Below, one piece after another: positions 49,001-61,000 of a DNA stretch of 64,000 nt (position 1 is its first letter; each line of letters starts with the position of its first letter). The translations under genes and the position numbers were made by a program. The notes under the pieces are model-generated. The model made no database searches, was not told the DNA's origin, and saw nothing but the letters and a program-made list of their open reading frames with translations. Origin of the DNA: Salvelinus alpinus (Eukaryota; Chordata; Actinopteri; Salmoniformes; Salmonidae); the NCBI RefSeq assembly GCF_045679555.1, contig NC_092098.1, positions 15,824,538 through 15,888,537 of the forward strand. Direction: 5' to 3'.

Positions 49001-52000
49001 CGCATCGACCTGCAGAGAGATTTCACCGTGGCCTCCCCCGCCGAGTTTGTTACCCGCTTTGGTGGGAATAAGGTCATCGAGAAGGTAAGGCCAGGGCTTC
49101 TTTAGCTTCTAGGGCCTGGTTTTACCATATTTTTGACATACAGTCATTTCAGAGGCTAGTCCCCCGCTCACACCTCTTCCCATCTCAGGTCCTCATTGCC
49201 AACAACGGCATCGCAGCGGTCAAATGCATGCGCTCCATCCGCCGCTGGGCTTACGAGATGTTTCGCAACGAGCGCGCCATCCGCTTTGTCGTCATGGTAA
49301 CCCCTGAGGACCTGAAGGCCAACGCAGGTGAGCTTTACATTACGGTATCATCACAACTAGTAACAGCGGAGTAGCCGTGTCTCTATTCTCTACCCAGCCC
49401 CTCTAACTTTGCTTAATGAACCAGAGAGAGACAGGACAAAACTCCAGCCAGTCTAATGTGTTTAAACAAGCAGACCCACTAGGCTTCCAAGAATGGACCA
49501 GAGCAGGATGTCTGTTGGTTTAAACCTGCACTGCACTGAACAGGCAACCCTGACCTAGTTCAGCAGAAAGGGCTTTGTCTGATTGTGTAGAAAATAATGG
49601 CTTTCTCAAAATGCTATCATGTGTAAATGGTTTGACACTGGTGGTGATGTTTTAGATGTGATGATAGCAAGCTAATATTTAGAGACGAAAGATGAGATGA
49701 AATGTTGGACTGTTATACATGCTATTTTATGGGCAGAGCAGAGCTAAACAGTTTTCACCCCACTATCTTCTACAGAGTACATAAAGATGGCCGACCACTA
49801 TGTGCCTGTGCCAGGAGGGACCAATAACAACAACTATGCCAATGTGGAGCTCATTCTGGACATTGCCAAGCGTATACCTGTGCAGGTACTCCTAAACATC
49901 CATTTATTTAGGCCTAGAGTAGACTTTCTTCTAAATAGTGATTGAACTCTCTTGTAACCTGTATTTGAACTTGTTGTGTTTGTAATGATTTCTCCAGGCT
50001 GTATGGGCTGGGTGGGGTCACGCCTCAGAGAATCCCAAACTGCCAGAGCTGCTCATGAAGAATGGCATTGCCTTCATGGGTAAGACTGTGTTTCCTACTA
50101 TCTCCTCTCCACTGAGTCTTCCAGCCACACACAGAGCCATGGATACTGCTTTTAGCCCCTCTGTCCTGTAAGATGATGTGTTCTGTGCCTACTTCCAGGT
50201 CCTCCTAGCCAGGCCATGTGGGCACTAGGGGACAAGATCGCTTCATCCATCGTGGCTCAGACAGCTGGCATCCCAACCCTGCCCTGGAGTGGAGCAGGTA
50301 TGTCTGTACCGTTGAATACTCTGGATGGCTTTGAAGTAAGTGTGTTGTCAGAGACTGATCCCGTGGTGTGTGTGTGTGTGTGTCTCAGGGCTAACAGTAG
50401 AGTGGTCAGAGAGCGACCAGAAGAAGAGGATCATCAACGTTCCCCCGGATCTGTATGAGCTGGGCTGCATCCATGATGTGGAGGCAGGACTGAAGGCTGC
50501 GGAGGTGGTGGGCTACCCCGTGATGGTGAAGGCCTCCGAGGGAGGTGGAGGAAAGGGCATCCGCAAAGTCAACTGTGCTGATGACTTCCCCAACCTCTTC
50601 AGACAGGTGAGGTCCAGTCTAATTCCAGTATCACTATATGGTTATGATGGGCTGAAAGACATGTTCAGTATGATTTAGATTCTGACTAACCCATCATGCT
50701 CCCTTCTCCTTGGCTCAGGTCCAGACAGAGGTTCCGGGCTCACCCATCTTCGTGATGCAGCTGGCCAAACACGCTCGTCACCTGGAGGTCCAGCTCCTGG
50801 CCGACCAGTACGGCAATGCCATCTCCCTGTTCGGCAGGGACTGCTCTGTACAGCGGCGACACCAGAAGATCATAGAGGAGGCGCCCGCCACCATCTCCAC
50901 CTCAGACGTGTTTGAGGACATGGAGAGGGTATGGCACAATTTGTGCTATTGGATGGAGACATTACCATTGAGGGAGCCATGTCAATGTGTTGAAATTTGA
51001 GAGGGACTATGGCCAGATGGACTCGTTGCTCTGTGGTTAGGTTGCCAAGTTGTGACTGTGTCTGTTCCTCACTCCTCAGTGTGCGGTGAAGCTGGCTAAG
51101 ATGGTGGGCTATGTCAGTGCTGGCACAGTGGAGTATCTCTACAGCCAAGATGGCAGCTTCTACTTCCTAGAACTCAACCCTCGTCTGCAGGTGGAGCACC
51201 CCTGCACTGAGATGGTGGCCGACGTCAACCTGCCTGCTGCACAGCTGCAGGTCAGTTTCAGCAGCAATGTGTGTCCAGCTCCTATTCAGTCTGTGTCGTA
51301 CGTCTCTGTTGTGTAGGCACACCTCACTGCTCTCGATGGTTAGTTTCATCCCGGGCCTCTGTCTCCATGGTAACTGGTTAGGTTGGAGTGAGCTAATGTG
51401 CAGAAACATGAAAAATCCACCCCTCCCTCTTCCTCCTCCTCACCACCCCTCTGGGGGTGTTCCAGACACCTCCAGCATCAGTGGTGGTGGTGTGTCACGT
51501 GTCCACTCAGCAGTATGTAGGTCTGTGGTGGGTCACGTGTCTACTCAGCAGTATGTTGGTCAGTGGTGGGTCACGTGTCCACTCAGCAGTATGTATGTCT
51601 GTGGTGGGTCACGTGTCCACTCAGCAGTATGTTGGTCAGTGGTGGGTCACGTGTCCACTCAGCAGTATGTAGGTCTGTGGTGGGTCACGTGTCCACTCAG
51701 CAGTATGTAGGTCTGTGGTGGGTCACGTGTCTACTCAGCAGTATGTTGGTCAGTGGTGGGTCACGTGTCCACTCAGCAGTATGTATGTCTGTGGTGGGTC
51801 ACGTGTCCACTCAGCAGTATGTTGGTCAGTGGTGGAGGACAGACCGACAGAGCTGCTGCTGTAGGGGAGGGATATACTCTCTGTCCACCTATCCGCAGCG
51901 TTGACACTGTCTAATCTCACTGGGCAGGAAGGATCAGACGGACAACAGTGGGATACAACAAGCTGTGATTCCTCTCAGTGAGATGAACAAAGGTTTCTCA

Positions 52001-55000
52001 AAAGCATCTTAAAGGCCCAGTGCAGTCAAAAATGTGATTTACTGTGTTTTTATATATATTTCCACACTATGAGGTTTGAATAATACTGTGAAATTGTGAA
52101 AATTATGATAATGCAATTTTTTTGGGCTCCCGAGTGGTGCAGCGGTCTAAGGCACTGCATCTCAATGCTAGAGGTGTCACTACAGACCCTGGTTCGATTC
52201 CAGGCTGTATCACAACTGGCCGTGATTGGGTGTCCCATAGGGCGGCGCACAATTGGCCCTGCATCATCCGGGTTAGGGTTTGGCCGGGGTGGGCTGTCAT
52301 TGTAAAAAATAATTTGTTCTTAACTGACTTGCCTAGTTAAATAAAAATTCAATGGTGTAAGAGCTGTTTTGAAATTTTCACACTCAACTGTTTCCCATGT
52401 GTATCAAGAATGGTCCACCACCCAAAGGACATCCAGCCAACGTGACACAACTGTGGGAAACATTGGAGTCAACATGGCCCAGCATCCCTGTGGAATGCTT
52501 TCAACACCTTGTAGAGTCCATGCGTCAACGAATTGTGGCTTTTCTGAGTGGATCAAATGGGGGTGCAACTCAATATCGGGAAGGTGTTCTTAATGTTTTG
52601 TACACTCTGTGTATTTAAATCATATTGAAATACATTTCATGTCCAATCAATTGAGTTATATTTTGCTACTTTCAGTTTATTATTTTTTGCCTGAATTTAT
52701 TTAATGATGTGTAACAACGTCTGTGCAATGATGTGACATCTGTGGTTTAGTGTATTATTATTGGGTAAACATAATAAGCCGCCTCAGACTATTTGTAGCC
52801 ATCGGTGGTAATATCTCTATAGGAGCTGATCCATCGTCAGTATCGACACATGGTTTAACGACACATTTAGCAAACTTTCTCTCTGCGTGGTGTTCTGGGG
52901 AAAGTATGTCACAACTTCTGCCGTAGGAACGATAATGCATCATTAAAACACTTAAGCCTAAGTTCCATCGCTATCAGGAAACTGGGCCCTGGCCAGGAAG
53001 AGGAGAAAGTTAATAACCGTGTTCTAAGTGAGAGAGAAATATCATTCAAGACCCAATGTTCTTCTATAGTCAGCCAATTAAAACGCTAGCAAACATTTTT
53101 ATTATTAGATTTTTTTAGGGGGTGGATCAGCTTTAATATTGCAGATGGTAGCTTCCATCAATGTAATTGTCTGCATCATTTCCCATCCCCCATATATTTT
53201 TGGGTAAATATACATTGCCAAGAGTGCGCAAAGCTGTCATCAAGCCAAAGGGTGGCTATTGTTGTTTAACACTTTTTGTTTAGGTTACTACATGATTCCA
53301 TATGTGTTATTTCATGGTTTTGATGTCTTCACTATTATTCTACAATGTAGAAAATAATAAAAAATTAAGAAAAACCCTATATATATACTCAGCAAAAAAA
53401 GAAACGTCCTCTCACTGTCAACTGCGTTTATTTTAACTTAACATGTGTAAATATTTATATGAACATAACAAGATTCAACACCTGAGACAAAAATTGAACA
53501 AGTTCCACAGACATGTGACTAACAGAAATTGAATAATGTGTCCCTGAACAAAGGGAGGGTCAAAATCAAAAGTAACAGTCAATCTGGTGTGGCCACCAGC
53601 TGCATTAGTACTGCAGTGCATCTCCTCCTCATGGACTGCATCAGCTTTGCCAGTTTTTTCTGTGAGATGTTACCCCACTCTTCCACCAAGGCACCTGCAA
53701 GTTTCTGGATATTTCTGGGGGGAATGGCCCTCACCCTCCGATCCAACAGGTCCCAGACGTGCTCAATGGGATTAAGATCCGGGCTCTTCGCTGGCCAGAA
53801 CACTGACATTCCTGTCTTGCAGGTAATCACGCACAGAACGAGCAGTATGGCTGGTGGTATTGTCAAGCTGGAGGGTCATGTCAGGATGAGCCCGGAGGAA
53901 GGGTACCACATGAGGGAGGAGGATGTCTTCCCTGTAACGCACAGCATTGAGATTGCCTGCAATGACAACAAGCTCAGTCCGATGATGCTGTGACACACTG
54001 TTCCAGACCATGACGGACCCTCCACCTCCAAATCGATCCCGCTCCAGAGTACAAGCCTCGGTGTAATGCTCATTCCTTCGACGATAAACGCGAATCCGAC
54101 CATCACCCCTGGTGAGACAAAACCGCAACTCGTCGGCGAAGAGCACTTTTTGCCAGTCCTGTCTGGATCAGCGACGGTGGGTTTGTGCCCATAGGTGACG
54201 TTGTTGCCGGTGATGTCTGGTGAGGACCTGCCTTACAACAGGCCTACAAGCCCTCAGTCCAGCCTCTCTCAGCCTATTGCGGACAGTCTGAGCACTGATG
54301 GAGGGATTGTGCGTTCCTGGTGTAACTCGGGCAGTTGTTGCCATCCTGTACCTGTCCCGCAGATGTGATGTTCGGATGCACCAATCCTGTGCAGGTGTTG
54401 TTACACGTGGTCTGCCACTGCGAGGATGATCAGCTTTCCGTCCTGTCTCTCTGTAGCGCTGTCTTAGGCATATCACAGTACGGACATTGCAATTTATTGC
54501 CCTGGCCACATCTGCAGTCCTCATGCCTCCTTGCAGCATGCCTAAGGCACATTCACACAGATGAGCAGGGACCCTGGGCATCTTTCTTTTGTTGTTTTTC
54601 AGAGTCCGTAGAAACGCCTCTTTAGTGTCCTAAGTTTTCATAACTGTGACCTTAATTGCCTACCGTCTGTAAGCTGTTAGTGTCTTAATGACCGTTCCAC
54701 AGGTGCAAGTTCATGAATTGTTTATGGTTCATTGAACAAGCATGGGAAACAGTGTTTAAACCCTTTACAATGAAGATCTGTGAAGTTATTTGGATTTTTA
54801 CGAATTATTTTCAAGACTCATTCGTTTAACAGGAACTTCCTTCTACTACAGACCGGAACTGTTTCTTCTTCCTCAGATTTCCATGGGGATTCCCCTTCAC
54901 CGTATCAAGGACATCAGATTGATGTATGGTGTCCAGCCCTGGGGAGACTCTATGATTGACTTTGAGGGTCTGTCCACGGCCCCCTCCCCACGGGGACATG

Positions 55001-58000
55001 TCATCGCTGCACGCATCACCAGTGAGAACCCTGATGAAGGTTTCAAGCCGAGCTCGGGCACAGTGCAGGAGCTGAACTTCCGCAGTAACAAGAATGTGTG
55101 GGGATACTTCAGTGTGGCCGCGGCCGGAGGCCTGCATGAGTTTGCAGACTCCCAGTTTGGCCACTGCTTCTCCTGGGGAGAGAACCGAGAGGAGGCCATC
55201 TCGTGAGTACACACACTAGGGGAGAAAATCATGTAAAGTTAATTGTGTTTTGTGTGTGTGTTGTCAGTAAGACCCAATGATGTGTGGTAACACCTCTCCT
55301 GTGTGTGTTCAGTAACATGGTGGTGGCCCTGAAGGAGCTGTCGATCAGAGGAGACTTCAGGACCACAGTGGAGTACCTCATCAAGCTGCTGGAGACTGAG
55401 AGCTTCCAGCACAACACCATCGACACAGGCTGGCTGGACAGACTCATCTCCGAGAAGATGCAGGCGGAGCGTCCTGACACCATGCTGGGCATAGTGAGCG
55501 GGGCTCTCCACGTGGCCGACGTCAACCTGAGGAACAGTGTCTCCAACTTCCTGCACTCTCTAGAAAGGTCAACACTATTTTAAGCATTTTAAGAACACAC
55601 ACAAACACACACACACACACCATCTCACTCTCCTCTCTTCTCCTCCTCTCTCCCCCTCTACAGAGGCCAGGTGCTGCCCGCGCACACTCTTCTCAACACA
55701 GTTGAGGTGGAATTGATCTATGAGGGTACTAAGTATTGTCTGAAGGTGACGCGTCAGTCCCCCAACTCTTACGTGGTCATCATGAACAGCACCTCTGCCG
55801 AGGTGGACGTCCATCGCCTCAGCGACGGGGGCCTGTTGCTCTCCTACGACGGCAGCAGCTACACCACCTACATGAAGGAGGAGGTGGACCGGTAGGATGG
55901 ATGGAAGGAAAGAAAGATAGATAGACAGAATAGATGCATTCTTTATTTAAAGGAATGTTGAGGTTAGCTTGGGGTTGATTTGGGCAATGGACTAAAAGAG
56001 ATTCTTTCCCCGCCAGGTACCGCATCACCATTGGGAACAAGACGTGTGTGTTTGAGAAGGAGAACGACCCGTCGCTGCTTCGCTCGCTCTCAGCAGGGAA
56101 ACTCATCCAGTACACCGTGGAGGACGGGGGGCACGTGTTCTCTGGCCAGTGTTACGCTGAGATAGAGGTGTGTGTGTGTGATATAGTTGTGGCCATGGTC
56201 ACACACTCCGTTAGTAGAGCAAGCAGCCATGTAAACCGCGTGTGTAACTGTGTCAGGTGATGAAGATGGTGATGACTCTGACGGCGCTGGAGTCTGGCTG
56301 TATCCACTATGTGAAGAGGGCTGGTGCCGTGCTGGAGCCTGGCTGTGTCATCGCCAAGCTGCAGTTAGATGATCCTAGCAGAGTCCAACAGGTCAGTAAG
56401 GGACGGTGTGTCTGACACTGGGGAATTTAGCAATTTTTAGACTAAATATGCTCCTTGTATTTTGTAATGGAAACGTGGATAGCTATACAGTACGTTTTGA
56501 TGCAAGACTAAAAGTATGTTGTAACGTGTGTGTCTCAGGCGGAGTTGTACCACGGGGCGCTGCCCGTCATCCAGGCGGTGGCATTGAGAGGAGAGAAGCT
56601 CCACAGGGTCTTCCACAGCACCCTGGACCACCTTGTGCACGTCATGAATGGCTTCTGCCTGCCTGAACTCTTTTTCAGTGGGAAGGTAAGTGGTCCATCA
56701 CAGCACACACAACAATCTACAAACAAAAGATGGCAGTATTCTGTGTTTGTACGTTAATCAATATCAGTTGGTAATATTGTGAATGTGTGTTTCCCCAGCT
56801 AAAAGAATGGGTGGAGACGCTGATGAAGACTCTCCGGGACCCCTCTCTGCCTCTGTTGGAGCTGCAGGACATTATGACCAGTGTGTCAGGCCGGATCCCC
56901 CTCGCTGTGGAGAAGTGCATCAAGAAGGAGATGGCCCAGTACGCCAGCAACATTACCTCAGTGCTCTGCCAGTTCCCCAGCCAGCAGGTACACACACACA
57001 CACACACACACTGTATTATTCAGGTTGGTTATTGTATTATTTATGGTTCTGTGGAGTTGATATGCAGAGTTCATTAGGAATACACCTGACTGATTTTGCC
57101 TGTTCTTCCAGATTGCCAACATCCTGGACAGTCATGCTGCCACTCTGAACAGGAAGTCAGAAAGAGAGGTGTTCTTCATGAACACTCAGAGCATCGTACA
57201 GCTGGTGCAGAGGTGAGTCCTGCTCTCAGCTTCAGGGCTTTAAATGACCTGATGATACAGTTGAAGTCGGAAGTTTACATACACTTAGGTTGGAGTCATT
57301 AAAACTCGTTTTTCACTATAGTTTTGGCATGTCTGTTAGGACATCTACTTTGTGCATATGACACAAGTAATTTTTCCAACAATTGTTTACAGACAGATTA
57401 TTTCACTTATAAATCACTGTATCACAATTCCGGTGGGTCAGAAGTTTATATACACTAAGTTGACTGTGCCTTTTAAACAGCTTGGAAAATTCTAAAATGG
57501 CTTTAGAAGCCTCTGATAAGCTAATTGACATAATTTGAGTCAATTGGAGATGTTCCTGTGGATGTATTTCAAGGCCTACCTTCAAACTCAGTGCCTCTTT
57601 GCTTGACATCATGGGGAAAATCAGAAGAAATCAGCCAAGACCTCAGAAAACAATTGTAGACCTCCACAAGTCTGGTTCATCCTTGGGAGCAATTTCCAAA
57701 CGCCTGAAAGTACCACATTCATCTGTACAAACAATAGTACGCAAGTATATAAACACCATGGGACCATGCAGCCGTCATACCGCTCAGGAAGGAGCTGCGT
57801 TCTGTCTCCTAGAGATGAAAGTACTTTGGTGCGAAAAGTGCACACTATCCCAGAACAACAGCAAAGGACCTTGTGAAGATGCTGGAGGAAACCGGTACAA
57901 AAGTATCTATTTCAACAGTAAAACGAGTCCTATATCGACATATCCTGAATGGCCGCTCAGCAAGGAAGAAGCCACTGCTCCAAAACCGCCATAAAAAAGC

Positions 58001-61000
58001 CAGACTACGGTTTGCAACTGCACATGGGGACAAAGATCGTACATTTTGGAGAAATGTCCTCTGACCTGATTAAACAAAAATAGAACAATTTGACCATAAT
58101 GACCATCGTTATGTTTGGAGGAAAAAGGGGAAGCTTGCCAGCTGAAGAACACCATCCCAACCGTAAAGCACAGGGGTGGCAGCATGATGTTGTGGGGGTG
58201 CATTGCTGCAGGAGGGACTGGTGCACTTCACAAAATAGATGGCATCATGAGGTAGGAAAATGATGTGGATATATTGAAGCAACATCTCAAGACATCAGTC
58301 AGGAAGTTAAAGCTTGGTCAAATGGGTCTTCCAAATGGACAATGACCCCAAGTATACTTCCAAAGTTGTGGCAAAATGGCTTAAGGACAACAAAGTCTAG
58401 GTATTGGAGGGACCATCACAAAGCCCTGACCCCAATCCTATAGAACATTTGTGGGCAGAACTGAAAAAGCGTGTGTGAGCTAGGAGGCCTACAAACCTGA
58501 CTCAGTTACACCAGCTCTGTCAGGAGAAATGGCCCAAAATTCACCCAACTTATTGTGGGAAGCTTGTGGAAGGCTACCCGAAATGTTTCACTCTAGTTAA
58601 ACAATTTAAAGGCAATGCTACCAAATACTGATTGAGTGTATGTAAACTTCTGACCCACTGGGAATGTGATGAAAGAAGTAAAAGCTGAAATAAATAATTC
58701 TCTCCGTTATTATTCTGACATTTCACATTCTTAAAATAAAGTGGTGATCCTAACTGACCTAAAACAGGGAATTTTACTGGGATTAAATGTCAGGAATTGT
58801 GAAACTGAGTTCAAATGTATTTGGCTAAGGTGTATGTAAACATCCGACTTCAACTGTACCTAGCAACCCATACGCACACAAACATGATTCTAAAGACACA
58901 TACTGATTCATACTGATTCATACATTCATACTGATACTGATTCATACATTCATACTGATACTGATTCATACATTCATACTGATACTGATTCATACATTCA
59001 TACTGATATTGTCACTGACCATGACATTTTGTCTCTCTGCCCAGGTACCGCAGTGGCATCCGTGGTCACATGAAGGCCGTGGTGATGGACCTGCTTAGGC
59101 AGTACCTCAAAGTAGAGGTCCAGTTCCAGAATGGTGAGGAACATTGGACTCTACTGCTGGCATTAACAGGCTATGTAAAGCAATGGGTTTTCCTGAGTTG
59201 GTATAGGGGAAATGGAAAGGATTAGCCTTTGATTATTAGTCCTGCCTGTCTTTGATTTATGAATAGGATTCAATGGTCTTCTCAGGACTGCACTTGCTCT
59301 ATTTGTCCACATGAGGGTACTGTTACACAACAAACTTTTAATTTGCACCTTCCTTTGAGCTCCGGTTGATTTGATTTCTCTTCTGAATCCTGTATACTGT
59401 GTGTGTGTGATTCCAGGACACTACGACAAGTGTGTGTTCACACTGCGTGAGGAGAACAAGAGCAACATGGCCAACGTGTTAAACTACATCTTCTCACACG
59501 CCCAGGTCACCAAGAAGAACCTCCTGGTCACGATGCTCATTGTAAGTCCTTCCCTCTTTAGAAATACATTTGTCATGTGTGTTAGACAGAGTTAACTGTG
59601 TTCTCCCTGTGTGTAGGACCAGCTGTGTGGTCGTGACCCCACCCTGACTGACGAGCTGATGGCCATTCTGACAGAGCTCACCCAGCTCAGCAAGACCACC
59701 AACGCCAAGGTGGCACTGCGTGCCCGCCAGGTCCGTAATGCATCACTTCCTGTATCTCTAAATGTTCTCTTGTTTTTGATTGGTCAGGCTTAGTGTTGTC
59801 ATCTTCTCACTCCCCTCTGTCTCCTCCTCAGGTGCTGATCGCCTCCCACCTCCCCTCCTACGAGCTCCGCCACAACCAGGTGGAGTCCATCTTCCTCTCT
59901 GCCATCGACATGTACGGGCACCAGTTCTGCATCGAGAACCTGCAGGTAGGGACCATGGCCGTTGTTGACTTTTTACTGCCATTGCTGGAGGCCATTCAGA
60001 CACTCAATGAAGTAGAAAGCTTTTCAAACCACATTTTATTAGGCACATACACATATTTATCAGATGTTTTTGCGGTGTAGCGAAATGCTTGTGTTCCTAG
60101 CTCCAACAGTGCAGTAGTATCTAACAATTCACAACAATACACACAAATCTAATGTAAAATAATGGAATTAAGAAATATATAAATATTAGGATGAGCAATG
60201 TTGGCGTGGCGTTGACTAAAATAGAATAGAATAAAGGGGCCTCCCGATAGGCTCAGTGGTCAGAGGCACTGCATCGCAGTGCTATCTGTGCCACTAGAGA
60301 TTCTGGGTTCGAGTCCAGGCTCTGTCGCAGCCAGCCGCGAGCACGGGAGAGCCATGGGGCGGCGCACAATTGGCCCAGAGTCATCCGGGTTAGGGGAGGG
60401 TTTGGCCTGCAGGGATGTTCCTTTCCCATCGTCTCTAGCCACTCCTGTGGCGTGCCGGGCGCATTGCACGCTGACACGGTCGTCAGGTGTACGGTGATTC
60501 CTGCGACACATTGGTGCGGCTGGCTTCCGGGTTAAACAAGCATTGTGTCAAGAAGCAGTGCGGCTTGGTTGGGTTGTGTTTCGGTGGACTCGCGGCTCTC
60601 AACCTTCGCCTCTCCCGAGTCCGTACAGGAGTTGCAGCGATGGGACAAGACTGTAACTACTAATTAGATATCACGAAATTGGGGAGAAATAGGGGTAAAC
60701 AAAACAAAAATGAACAGTAGAATACAGTATATACATATGAAATGAGTAAAGCAGTATGTAAACATTATTAAAATCACTAGTGTTCCATTATTAAAGTGAC
60801 CAGTGATTCCATGTCTAAGAATATAGGGCAGCAGCCTCTAAGGTGCAGGGTTGAGTAACCGGTTGGTAGCCGGCAAGTGATGGCTATTTGACAGTGGAAT
60901 GAGATCACAATGATATTTCTCTGCACTTTCATGATTCTGAATTCTCTCTCCTTTGGTAGAAACTGATCCTGTCCGAGACGTCCATCTTTGATGTGCTGCC

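Noticed and set aside
51494..51835. CRISPR-like array
   Set aside because: Units are directly contiguous with no unique spacers, and the genome is vertebrate.
51457..51904. Long repetitive open frames in three phases (units such as [15 protein letters not shown])
   Set aside because: They are read-through of the 38-bp minisatellite inside an acaca intron; 38 is not a multiple of 3, so all phases stay open by repetition. Not a protein.
52191..52201. tRNA gene suggested by B box GGTTCGATTCC
   Set aside because: Part of a tRNA-derived SINE; no cloverleaf can be formed and the SINE body follows.
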